DNA of 47,990 nt from contig LSYV01000004.1 in the NCBI GenBank assembly GCA_001584585.1, positions 1,649,346-1,697,335 of the forward strand, given 5' to 3'. Positions within the stretch are counted from its first letter, which is position 1; each line of letters starts with the position of its first letter. The translations under genes and the position numbers were made by a program. The stretch is from Gonium pectorale (lineage: Eukaryota > Chlorophyta > Chlorophyceae > Chlamydomonadales > Volvocaceae). Of this stretch, positions 20,208 through 31,437 are shown piece after piece. Under the pieces are notes generated by a model. The model worked only from the letters and a program-made list of their open reading frames with translations. It searched no databases and was not told the DNA's origin.

Positions 20208-23200
20208 TCATGTCGCTCCAATGTAGGTCGACAGGTCCCACAGCAGGACCTGTCCGTCCAAACCCGCCGAGGCCACGTGCCAGCGCGGCGACTGCGCCGC
20301 CCACTGCCCCCGGCTGGCCGCCGACGCCGCCGCCCGCCGTACGTGCAGTCCCATCACGCAGGCGCTGTGGCCAGTCGTGGCAGGCTGCGCCCCTGCGGCC
20401 CCTGCGGCATGGCATACGGGGCGAGGACGGTCAGGACGCAGGTTGGTCCTTGTCCTGATGCTGGCTATTGTATCATGCATGCAATGCAGCGTGCAAATAG
20501 TGACGAGACGCTGATGGGTGGCTCGGCACGGGGCTATGTCGCATGTGTGCGCATAGTCGTGGCTTTGTGCCACTGGTAGTGGCGTATTGACGCACTACAC
20601 CATCGGTTGTTAGACTTAGTCGGAATGCCGACATGTCTTACTCGTAGTTGGGATTGTGTTCCCAATGGTTACACTACGAAACCGGTAGCGGAGTTGAACT
20701 ATGTGTTATCCCTACCATCGCCGGAGCTATATGAACTCATAACTCTATCAACTGGTAGTTCTCACTACCACCTATAACGGACTTGGGTTCGGGGTGACGT
20801 TTGGGAACGTGTAACACTACACTGGCACGGCAGCACCAGGAGGTTTTGGGGGTTCGCACGTGCAGCAAACCTGAGGAGCGCAAATCCGCCCAGCGCCGCT
20901 TTACCTTACAGCGCCCAGAACGCATACCTTTGAACTGGTGAAACTTTGGTAACACCACAAACCTGGCGTCAGATGGATAGGTTAGTGCGCTACCTGGCTG
21001 AAGCAGGTGCGGCATTAAAAGGGCCACCCGCAATCCCGCCTCACCCGACGGCGCGGGCCCGGGCGATGGCGGCGCGACCGCAGAGCCGCCGCCGCCGACG
21101 TGCATCTGCGCAAGCTGCCGGACCACGCCTCCGCTGCCTCCGGCAGCGGCCGCTCCGAGGGCGGCACCGCCTGACGCGCCGGGGCCTGAGGGTCCTCCGA
21201 GGACCGCCACCTGCCGCCACGTGTCCTGCGCATCGTCACCGCAGTACGAGACACGCATATCATGCGGTTGGTGCTTCTCAAGGCAGCGCGACGTACGAGC
21301 CCATCTGCCATCCCCCTCGAGACTCCGCGATACTGCCTACTGGTGTCCGTGGCAGATAGCGGTACAGTACTCGTAATGCAAACTGTCAGCTGCATGCAAT
21401 GCTCCAACGCACCCAGGCTCGGCGGAGCACCACCCCGCGCGGCACTTGGGGCCGACGCTAGGGCCGGCACGGCGCCCTTCCCTTGGGCGCAGGCAGCGCG
21501 CCGTGCACGCCACCCGGTGCCGCTGGCGCTGCTGCTGTCGCTGCCTTGGGGCCCTCCACGCATACGCCCGCCCGCCTGCACCTGTGTGTTGCGCCGGGCG
21601 AGCACCAGTAGCCCTCCGTCCCAGCCGGCGCCCACTGCCAGGCGCTCCGAGACCACGGCCAGGCACTTGAGCGGCAGCTGCCCGCCGCCGTCCAGCCGCA
21701 CCGCCACCTGGGCCTGTGCGGGTGGGGGTTATGCACGCGCGTGGCGGGGTTTGGCAGCAACGCCGGATGACCGTGCCGCACCGACAGGGTGAGGACGAGT
21801 CAGCGGCACGATGCGGAGCCCCGGGCCATGGCCGCAGGAGCTACTGCGGGGCCTTTCCGTCACATTTGGCGGGTCGGCGGGCGGGTGTTGGGACGGCTGC
21901 GTGATCGCCAAGGTCTTTACTCTTTAGGATGCCGCAGGGTGACGGAGGGCCATCCTCGCGGGAGGTTAGCCTGCCGGCGTCGCGACTGAGGGCGCGGGTG
22001 TCCCCTTTGGCAAGAAGCCACCTCCCTCGCATCATCAAGCGGACAAACGCAAGTGCGCGCTACTCGGCTGCCTGCTGTGGTGCCACACGAAGTCGGCGGT
22101 TGCAGCTTTCCAAACCCTGGCCCAAAGCCGTCAACACCGTCGCTTCGTGACGCGTCCGAACCACATCCGCTGCAGCTCCCCACGAACGCGGCGCCAGCTG
22201 TCCTCAGCACCCCACCTCGTGGTACCAAAACGCCACACCCGCTGCCCCTTTCACTCCCCTCCCTGCCCGCTTCCCCGCGACCCCACCCCTCCCCCGGTGC
22301 TCACCTGCGGCCCTCGCACGTACGCCACCGCCCCGTCGTGCGACGTGTACAGCAGCGCGTCGTCCCCCGGGCTCCACGCCACCGCGTGCACCCAGCCGCA
22401 GCCCTCGTGGGCCACCTGCGGCAGGGCAGCCAGACAGGCCGTGGGGAGGGCCGGCGGAGAGGCGCCAGGGGTGCTTTTGAGGTGACGGTAGGATGCGGGG
22501 GAGGCTCCGCCCCTGCCGCACCACGGCGTGCCACTGCACCCGTACCCCCGGATTACTCGTGCCCATGCGAACCAGAAGAGTGGTGCTCCAGTCGGAGGCT
22601 GTTCCCGCACCCGGCTCGTGGCCACACCTCACCTCGATCACGCAGTCCCCAAAGGTGGAGTTGGGCGGTAAGGCCCCCGCCGGCGCATCCGGCTCATAGC
22701 CTGTCGGGGAGGGCACAGACCCGTTTGCATTGTGGACTGCGGGACACGGGCATTTCCCTACCCAGGATAGGCGGCACACCCAGGAGCAACACCACATGCA
22801 TCGTCAGCATTGGACCACGCTACGGCGGCCACAAGCAACGCACCTCTAACGCGCCTCTAACCCGCCTCTAACGCGCCTCTAACGCGCATCTGCCGCAGTC
22901 TTCCATCACAACGAATTACACAATCCTGCTGCACCGCTCCGCCCGCTCCACCGCCCCGCCCGCACACCCGCCCCGCCCGTCCCGTCCGCACCGTGCACGT
23001 AGGCGTTGAACAGCCGCACCCTCCGATCGGTTGACCCGGTGGCCAGCATCAGCGAGTTGGGGTGCCAGGCGACGGACACCACGCTGCTCTCGTGCGCCTG
23101 GGCGGGTGGCGGGGCAAAGAAGGGCGGTGTGCGCAACCGCAGGCGCGTCCACACTCTGACCTCGGAGGGCGGGCTCGCGGTATCAGGGAAGGTAGGGCCG

Positions 23201-24895
23201 GCCTTCTGGTGCGCTCGCCACACATGTAAGGCCTGGAGCCCCGGGCCTCGTCCGCGCCGCGCCCGCTGGTCCCGGGTGTCCGGGGGTAGTGGGTTTCGAG
23301 GAGCCGCCGCTGAGCAGCAGCACTGCGGGGGAATGGACCCTCGAGCCTGCAGCCTTGCCCACCTATCCCACCTGCCCCAGGTGCGAGCCCCACCTGCGAG
23401 CTCCCTCGCACCTTCCGAATCATCTTGCAGGCCCACCATTTGCTTTCCGGGTCGTAGTAGCCAACGGACACCACCCGAGCCGCGCTGCCGATTGCGAACT
23501 GGCGACGACGAGGCCGTGTTCATGCAACAGGGGTTTCAGTGGCGGGGTCAGGACACTAACGGGCTTGGCAAACACACACCTCAGGCCGAAACTTCAAGGC
23601 CCGCCGGGAGACGTGTGCGCCCGCGGTTAGGGCTTTACAGCTGGGCAAGCGCCGATGGGCCCATTCCCAAAAGCCCATCGCTGCGCACAAAAGCACGAAA
23701 CGTGCGCGATCTTCCGCCCTGGTCCCCTTCCTCGGCGAGGCAGGTCCCTCTCCCCGCGGTGCGAGAGGCGGAGAGCTGTGCGCTCCCCTTCCACCACCAG
23801 ACCGCAACGCTGATCCCTAGCTGGCTTTCGCCTTGCCAAGCCCAACGCCCCTTTCCGTCGTGCGCCTCGGGGCAGCGTGGCCTCCCCCGAGCATGCAGCA
23901 CCAATCGCAGCAGCAAGCACAAGCAACACATGCGCTTGTTGCTGAACTATGCTGAGCAGGCCGCTCGCATCCAGCACACACCCTAAGATAGGCGCGACAG
24001 GAGGAACCGGGCTAAGATACCTTTGCTAGCTACCTCTTAGACCTGTTTCCTGCAGTCCGGCACGCTTACATAACTGACATCTTTAAGATCATATAGAACA
24101 CACCCAGGCGGCTTGCTTGCTAATGCCTGCTTGCCCACACACCCTCTGAACATGCTGTTTGCTTTCAGAACACCCACCTTGGCTTCCGAGGGGCTCCACC
24201 GCACACACAGCGCTCCCTTCGTCAGCCGCGTGATCACCATCTGCTTCTCCCACGTTGCCGATGCCGACAAGGACGCTGTCCCCGACCCCGAACCAGAACT
24301 GCTCGCGGCCTCACCGCCGGTGCCGCGCGCCCCGCCCGCGCCGCTGCTGCCGACTGCCGAGGCGCCGGCTGCCGCAGAGCGCGTCCACACAAACGCATTC
24401 CGGTCGTGGGAGCAGCTCAGGATGAGATCGGCCTTGGGGGCCCAGTCTAGCCCCGAAACCAGCTGATGGTGGCCTTCCAGCGTCGCAACCTGGCGGGCCG
24501 CATGGTGTGAAGTACGGCGCCAGAGGACGGTCACAGGAAGAAACGTGAGGACGACCCCTAGGCCTGTGTTCGGAGAGCCTGCTCAGTGCAGTCAGCGCCT
24601 ATTAATGTGTCCGTGTTCAGATCCAAGGAGGAAGCGTGGATGCGAATGCCCGCGTGCCCACGGCCCCCGGCTGACCTTGGGTCTGGGGTGGGTTTCCGCG
24701 CAAGCTGCCGTTGCTGTCACCACCGAGCCTCACCTTACTCCATTGAAGTGACCCGTCAGAGCCAGGGATGGGGGACACTTGATAAAGGACCACATCGTTA
24801 CCGCCGTGTGACACGGCTATGCTCGTGCAGTCAGCGTTCCAGGCAATCGCCTGAACCGGCCCCGTAAGCCGAGCTCGCTGCGCTGGAGGGCTCAT
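20208..24895 (-). CDS. ARPC1: Arp2/3 complex subunit 1 (WD40, p40/p41-Arc)
   Basis: WD40 beta-propeller subunit of the Arp2/3 complex, which nucleates branched actin. Model: complement(join(20208..20401,21045..21225,21582..21713,22305..22415,22633..22700,22992..23097,23412..23498,24178..24489,24734..24895)), 450 aa. Ordered family matches: VQAIAWNADCTSIAV (blade 1), LEGHHQLVSGLDWAP and SCSHDRNAFVW (blade 2), RLTKGALCVRWSPSEAK followed by FAIGSAARVVSVGYYDPESKWW, SVVSVAWHPNSLMLATGSTD with RRVRLFNAYVHG, GWVHAVAWSPGDDALLYTSHDG, and the final HVASAGLDGQVLLWDL. The family's usual length is 370-380; the excess is a serine/glycine loop in exon 2 and a glycine/alanine loop in exon 8. All junctions are GT-AG and phases close. 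The exon 5 acceptor has an alternative AG at 22725-22726; the chosen one gives the better family match. It is divergent from the MYND gene. Confidence 0.92.
22839..22893 (+). repeat. 11-bp tandem repeat in ARPC1 intron 4
   Basis: Five consecutive 11-base units of the type CGCGCCTCTAA, the last degenerate, within the intron between exons 4 and 5. On the minus (transcribed) strand the unit reads TTAGAGGCGCG. No coding role. Confidence 0.8.
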
Positions 24896-25389
24896 GAGCT
24901 CTTGTCAGCTCCAGTTAAGGGCGACTCAAACCATTTGCAAACAGGCAAAGGGGCTGGGCAATCTGGCGCGAAGGGTTTTGACAGTATTCCTATGAACTGA
25001 CAGTTAAACTCAGTTTTATTGCAACAGGATACATACAGAATTCCAAGGTTCAGGGACAGAAGAGGCGAACGCAGACGCGCACGTAGTTACGAACCAGGGT
25101 TTTGCGTGTACGTAACGCCGAACGGCACGGAGGTTGTGGACATGCAGAGCGCGAGCACGCTCCGGAAACGGTTTCGGTGCGTGCACCTGGCACTGCATTC
25201 CCCTGGTGCTGTGACGGCTCCTTGCGAGGTTTTACGGCCTCTTATATGAATGTTGCTTTCCAATATCGATGTCGCGTTCCGATATCTACAATAGCTACAT
25301 TATGCCGGGCATCATAGAAGTAGTGGCGAAATGCACCCCTGACGCTATGTCTGGGTGACGTCTGCTGCTGCATCGCCAAAAACGCCGCA
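24896..25389. promoter_or_regulatory. Divergent promoter region, ARPC1 / MYND gene
   Basis: 494 bp between two start codons in opposite directions. An AT-richer stretch with CAGTTTTATTG lies at 25011-25021. TGGCGCGAA at 24963-24971 resembles an E2F-type site on the minus strand, but a single match in GC-rich DNA is weak. No other element stands out. Confidence 0.45.
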
Positions 25390-28300
25390 ATGCCTCCGAG
25401 GCGCGTGGCAGCGGCTCCCTCGGCTCCCTCGGTAAGCGCGGGCTGCTTCGCTGCGACATCATACTTTTAGCTTGTTCCATGGCTTTCTCTCCATGCCAAA
25501 ATTGTGTAGGCTGCCCTCGCCAGCATTGCAGCAGCCGTGCCGCGCGCCCTGTCGGTCCTCCGGCAAGGCTCAGACCCCGCCTCCGACGCTCGTCGACGGT
25601 TGGAGGAGTGCGAGCATGCGCTGTACATCTATGGTTCCCTTGTATCGCCGCCGTCGAAGCCCTCTGCCGTTGAGTATGCGTCAGCGTTGCTCCAGAGCAG
25701 GCTGACGGGCCCACTCCTGCAGCTCGTGGCGCACAGCGGCAACGGGGCGGGTGACAGCGATGGCGGGCAAGGGCAGCAACAGCAGCAGGAGGGGCGGGTG
25801 GGGAAGGGAGAGGAGGCGGGGGCTATCTGCAGCGTGCGCAGGGCAAGGGTGTGGGAGGGCGCCAACAGCCTCCTGTTGTTCAGCCTAACCGCCATCACCA
25901 TTAACCAGGGCACCGCGGGACCCGCAGCGATAGACGCCGCTGAGCGCGTGTTTCGAGCCCTGCTCCGGATGGGCGCCCTCCGCCGTTACAGCCGCGTGCT
26001 GGCGGCGGCAACGCGTCCCCTTGAGCCGCCAGAAGCGGCGGGTGCAGCCACCACCACCATCCCCACGATGAGCACGAGTACGGGCACCGCTGCTGGCACG
26101 TCGTCTGCCACTGCTGGGGAGGCGGAGGTTCCGGTGGTAGAAGCACAGCGGAGGGAGCAGAGGCTGGTAGCGCTGACGCCTCGCGGGAAATTCCACCCAT
26201 TGTCGCACATGGCTGCCCTTATTACGGCCTGCGCCATCCACGTCGAGGAAGCGCACAGAACGGCTGACGCGCTTGAGCACTGCGGCGCTGACGTACTTGG
26301 GGACGCCCGGGTCGCGGCTGCGGCGGCACAGCATATCCGCGACCGCAGTCGACAGGTGTACCGGCTGCTGGTCTCGGAGCTGCACGACAGCCAGGCCCTG
26401 GAGCACGCCACTCGGCAGCTGCTGCTGCTGGGCCTCGCGGCGGGCGAAGCTGCAGGGAGCGGCCAGGAGCCGGCGCCGGTCGTGAGCGGGCTCGGGGCAG
26501 TCGACAGCCGGTTCCTCTCCACCGCCTCCATCGCCGTCAGTGATGCGCTGTCGAGTCTGGTCGGCGCCTACACCCGCTCCGCCGGCGCGACGCTGGGCGT
26601 ACCCGGCACCGGCACCTGCACCCCGGACAGCCGCCCCGACGTACCACCGCCGCCCTGGGGCCCCTGCACCCAGCACCTGGCGCTGGTCGACGCCGTGAGC
26701 GCCCTCGCGGCTGCGGGATTCGGAGGCGGTGACGGTGACGGCACGTACGGCATGCCCCCGGAGCTGGCGGTGATGGCAACTCTCGGGCGTCCCCAGGATC
26801 ACGGAGCTGCGGGTGGGGACGGCGGCCATCGCCCAGAGAAGAACCCAGAGCGTCTGTTCGACACGCTGCTGGCAATGCTGGAGGCGCAGCTCGGATTCGG
26901 GGAGTGGCGGATGCAGCCGGGCGGCGGCGGCGGTGGCGGCGGCGGTGGCGGCGGCTGGGACGGGGATGGCGCCGGCAGCGGCCGAAGCAGCGGCAACAAC
27001 GACGGCAGCGGTGGTGCAGTCTCTGCCACCGCTCCGGGCGGCAGCGGCGGTGGCGCCACCGGGCGCGCCGGCATGGGGTCGTGCATCGTGGGGCCCCGCG
27101 CCGCGCACCGCCTGTGCATGAGAGTCGCTGATCTGGCCATTGCGTCGGGGCAGGAGGCCGCCGTGGCCGCAGCCGCAGCCGGGCGGCGGCAGGCCCGGTC
27201 GCAGCGGCGCCTCCTGCCCGCCGTTTGCGCCTGGCACGTGGCGGTACGCGCGCTGGTCGTGGCCCGCGGCCTCGCGCTCGGCCCGATGCGGTCGCAGCGG
27301 CGGGCTGGCCTGCCGAATCCGGAGCCGAATCCAGAGCTCCTGGATTCAGGCCCGCCGCTGGCCGCCGAGTACTGGAGGGCGGTGGGTCGGGTCCTGCGGA
27401 TGGACGCACAGCTGCGGGACACGCACAGCGGCCCGACGCGCTCAACGGTCGTGCCGCTCTTCCCGCGGGTGACGTGCATGCTGCTGATCCCCGACATGCT
27501 CGTGACGGGTGCGGCCACGGGTGTTCGGCCACGGGTGTTCGGCCACGGGTGTTCGGCCACGGGTGTGCGGCCACGCGGGAGGGTGTGAGCCGGAGGGGAC
27601 TTCATGCGTACGTGGCAGGGTGGGCGTGAGCTGGTGGCCCACAAAGCGTGCCGCCAGGTAGGATGGACCCGCACCCTGCCGGTTTTGCGTGGGTGTTGTC
27701 GGTTACCAACGGATCGTTGGCACGAGCGCCACGCACGCACACACACACGTCTGAGGATGCCTTTGCTCGATACATCATAGACCTGTTTTCTGCACTCCGT
27801 ATCGCATACCTAACACACACGTCTGGACGCACGTCACACGCGCCAGGCCCGGCACAGAGGGGCCAAAGCATTCCGGATTAAGAGACTGTTTCAAAATCCG
27901 CTTTTCGGCTGTCTGGCGCGGTCATAGCGAGCGGCGCCCTCAGCCCTTTACGTTGTCTACCCTGCATTCCCGGTACCGCAGTTGAGGCTGGGATCCGCCC
28001 CCTCCGCCCCCCCCCCTCCACACACACCGCAGACTCGCTCGCGTCCGCCGAGCCCTCCGCCAACGTCGCCGCCGCCTTCTCATCCGGCCTGGTGGCCGGC
28101 CTGGAGCGCTACAGCCGCTTCTTCGGCCGCTCGCCCGACCCGGACGACGTGGGCACCGTGTTCGGCACCCTGCTGACCGCGCTCGGCACTCAGCCCAGCG
28201 GCTTCCAGCACATGCTGGCCTTTGGGCCGCCGGGCGAGGTGGCGGCCTACCTCACCACGGTGGCCAAGCTGCTGCACCGCTGCGTAGACGAGGTGGAGGC

Positions 28301-29747
28301 GGCGGCCGCCAACGCACAGCGGGCGACGGCAGCGGCGGGGCAGGCAGCGGCGGGGCGGCCTTCGCTCCAGCGGCCGGATCCCGCCAGCAGGGGAGCATCC
28401 GACGGCGGCCGAGACTGCCGCAACATGGTGAACCTGGCGAGGAACCTGGCCGTTGTGATTGGCGGGCTGTTCGGTGACCGGCGCGTCGTTGCCCTCGCCT
28501 CGAACGGGCCCGCCGCAGTGCGGCCGCAGCTGCGGCAGCTGCTGTCTCTGCTCGTGCAGCGATGGCTGCCGCCGCTGAGTCGCGCGGCGCTGCTGGCCCT
28601 GCGGCTTGCGGCAGCTGGATCCGTTGATTGGATTGTGTATGGCATCGGGCTCGACTGCGCTACCCTTGGAGCCCTGGCGATGTTCTGCGCAGCCGATTCC
28701 ACGCGGCTCCCGCCTCTGGCAGCTGCCGCCGCCACCGACAACGCCACCAGCAGCGCCTCCACCGCTGACAGCGCCGCTACGAGCCCCACAGGCGCCGCCG
28801 CTGGGACCGGCGAAAGCGCTTTCGATTTCCGCGAAGCGGCTCGGGAAGTGATAGTAGCTAGTACTGCATCCGACGGGCCCGGACCAGCGGCATCAGCGGC
28901 GGCAGCTGCTGAGGCCTGGCGGCAATGGCTCCGCTGCGACGGCTGCGGCACGCGGCTTCTTCAGGTACTTTGCTTGACCATCCGCAACGTGCGGAGCGTG
29001 AAGTGGAACCGTTTCTCTATCTCGACATTCCTTAATGGGCTCCTTGCCGCCGTGAGCACGGAGCCGGAGGCCCTGCGGGCGGAGCTGCGAGTGATGGCGG
29101 CGGCAGCGGTGACGGCGGCTCCGGGCGGCGGGGACGGGGGCGCCGCAGGCGGCAGGCACAACGCACAGGGCCGAACGGCCTCCGGCGGCCGCGGCGGCAG
29201 CTATGGTGCTGCGCCGGCTGCGGCCGCCGCCCCAGCGCCATCGCAGGGCACCCGCTCTGCAGCGCAGGATGCTGACAAGGCCACCCTACTATTGCTGGAG
29301 GACATGGTATACTTTCTGTACGAGCTGCCATTTGTACGATCCGTACCCGGGCTCGAGTCCCACGTGGCGCATGTGGCGGCGGTACTCCTTTGCCTGTGTG
29401 TCGGAGACGAGGGATTCGACGCCAAGTCGGCCGCCAGCCGGGCCCTGGAGCACCCTAGCGTGCAGGGGCTGCGGCGCTGGGGTGCGGCTCTTCTGCCGCC
29501 GGCGGAGGCGGGCGCGGGGCTGCCGCCGGCCTGCGCCAACCCGCGCTGCACCAACCTGGCCGGTGACAGCGACGCCGAGCTGGCGGCGGCGGCGGGTGGG
29601 CGCGGGATGCGGCGGTGCGGCGGCTGCGGGTCGGCTCGGTACTGCTCCGCCGAGTGTCAGCGGGCGCACTGGCGGGCGGGGCACGGCGCCGAGTGCGGAG
29701 GCGGAGGTGGAGGCACGACGGGCGGGGGCCGGCGCGGGGGCGCTTGA
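25390..29747 (+). CDS. Large MYND zinc-finger protein
   Basis: Function unknown beyond the zinc finger; MYND fingers bind proline-rich partner peptides, and large MYND-tailed proteins are common in volvocine algae as I recall. Model: join(25390..25431,25510..27508,28033..29747), 1251 aa. Start MPPRRVAAAPSAPS is in a 14-codon first exon ending TCG|GTAAGC. The body is alpha-helical, alanine/leucine-rich, armadillo-like in feel, with glycine runs (about 480-500) and disordered inserts. The C-terminal MYND (about 1180-1234) shows CANPRC, then CGGCGSARYCSAECQRAHW and HGAEC, giving the full C/C-C/C-C-C-H-C ligand set. The second donor sits at the start of a 14-bp tandem repeat, so the exon 2 end could also be 27520 or 27562 in the same phase. 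No methyltransferase SET domain is visible. Confidence 0.86.
27509..27576 (+). repeat. 14-bp tandem repeat at the exon 2 donor of the MYND gene
   Basis: Units of GTGTTCGGCCACGG at 27521, 27535 and 27549, flanked by shorter or diverged copies at 27509 and 27563. Each unit begins with GT and could act as a splice donor. Those at 27509, 27521 and 27563 keep the phase required by the acceptor before 28033. Confidence 0.8.
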
Positions 29748-31437
29748 CCAACTCCGGTTCCTTGGCGGGTTGCCGCCTGTACCGTACCGCACGATGGCTC
29801 TGTCGGAAGTCCAGGGCTCATTCCCCGCACCACGGGCTGGGGCGGGGGCCGTGTAGGGGTCATTGGAGGAGCAGCGCCAGGAGGGCGTGGGGCGAGCCGA
29901 TAACCCGCGAACAAAGGCAGACCGGGGAGGGACGGGGGGTCTGCGGCGCGTGTCGCGAGATGGTTGTGGCAGGGGACAGAAAGTTTGTGGGACTTGACGT
30001 GGAGATAGAGTGGGCGTGAAGGGGGCGGCGCCATCCAGTTCCACTCGCCTTCAACCGAGCGGCTGACAGCAACGACCGTCCTGGTGTCTAGCGAGTGTAT
30101 GCGACGCGGCCGCTGGAACCCCGCGCCGTTGCACATTGAGCGTTGAGCGTTAGAGAACTTGACTCACAGCCGCGCGATGGCTCAACCTGCACGACGCTCG
30201 GGCACGATGGCGAGGCAGCGGTACTGACGCGCAAGCCAGGGCCACCCACGCATCGGGCAACAGTTGACTGATGCAGTGTGTGGGCCTGTGTGGGCAGCTC
30301 TGAGGTTTTGGGTCGCGAGGCGATTGCGGGCAAAGCGTGGAGGCGACGAGCGGGGCTGTGGGAGGCGTCGCAGGTACAGGCATCTGCAGGCAGGCTGCGA
30401 GCGGGGCAGGGCGGGGTAGCATTGCTTGGTTTCCTGGGGGTGCTAGCTGGCTGTCCACGCCCTTTGCAAGTGCTGAAGTGCACGCATGCGTACAAATGCA
30501 GGTCGGAGCGCAGGTTGGAGGGTTGATTGCGCCCTCTGCGGTGCACCGTCCTGTCATCATTAAACCGCGCATGAGGCCTTCCCGCGGACTCAGTCCCGCA
30601 CGGTCGAAAGTGAAGGCCGATGTTGGCTAGATGTGGCATAGCAGGCCTGATTGTATTTTTGTCTCCGTACACCGCAGGGTGCTCCGTACACCATTCGGCA
30701 CGTGGTGACGCCACGTCACTAACGGCAACCCGTTTCCTGGAACTGTCATACATTCCTTCCGGACACCATCAAGCAAAGCGGCCCATAGACGCGTCTAAGG
30801 CTGTTCACCTTAGGTAGCAAGGCGTGCTGGTACGGGCCTCGCTAGGTGTTCTGTCATGTGTGTTGTTACTCGTGCGTGCCTGAAGCCTGCTGCTACCCGA
30901 GGAGTCGCGCGTCGGTTGATTTGAGGCATCCGGGTCACTGAACCTATTCGGATTCGGGGATGCTACCGTATGCCGTACACCACCTGCGGTTCTATGGCCG
31001 CCAGCACATGATGGCCGCTGCACAGTACGCCAGCACTGCCCAAATCTGCAAACAGTCCACCATGTCCTCGTTCCTTACAGCCAGCAGAGATGCGGCCTGA
31101 GGCACAGAGGCATGCATCGCCTCCTAACCAGAGGGGAAGTCGACACGTCAGGTGTGCACACCTTGCGGATATGCGGCGAAGACTCGGCATGCGCAAGTCG
31201 TGTGGTACGGCGGCACGCGGTGTCGCCCTTACGGTTACACCCACTGCCAGCTCGTGTACGGTCATCGCAGCCTCGGCACACACCACACAGACGTCCAATT
31301 CACGCTGATCCGCGGTCCTACGCGCTCGTCCACGAACAGCCGTTACGGCAACACAGCCATCGCCTAAAAACCCCAAAGTCATCCACACCGTATGCCATTC
31401 TCAGCCTCAGCCCAGCCCTCACGCCCCCCTTGATCTC
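29748..31437. other. Convergent 3' region between MYND and ZGRF1 genes
   Basis: 1.7 kb between converging stop codons with no supported gene. Open frames here are short or arginine/serine-rich shadows. Minus-strand TGTAA motifs (TTACA at 31235-31239 and 31075-31079) lie about 200 and 360 bp past the helicase stop. No plus-strand TGTAA is evident after the MYND gene. Confidence 0.5.
31235..31239 (-). terminator. Candidate TGTAA poly(A) signal, ZGRF1-like gene
   Basis: TTACA on the plus strand, 199 bp past the stop codon at 31438. A second copy lies at 31075-31079. Either could mark the 3' end; the motif alone is weak evidence. Confidence 0.35.

Noticed and set aside
22701..22726. Upstream acceptor for ARPC1 exon 5 at 22725-22726
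   Set aside because: It keeps the phase but inserts nine residues where the family has none; the acceptor at 22701-22702 gives a better fit after FNAYVHG.
25885..27574. Long minus-strand open frames (345 and 450 codons) opposite the MYND gene
   Set aside because: They are arginine/proline/alanine-rich shadows of the GC-rich coding exon, with no family motifs, while the plus strand has a consistent gene with a C-terminal zinc finger.
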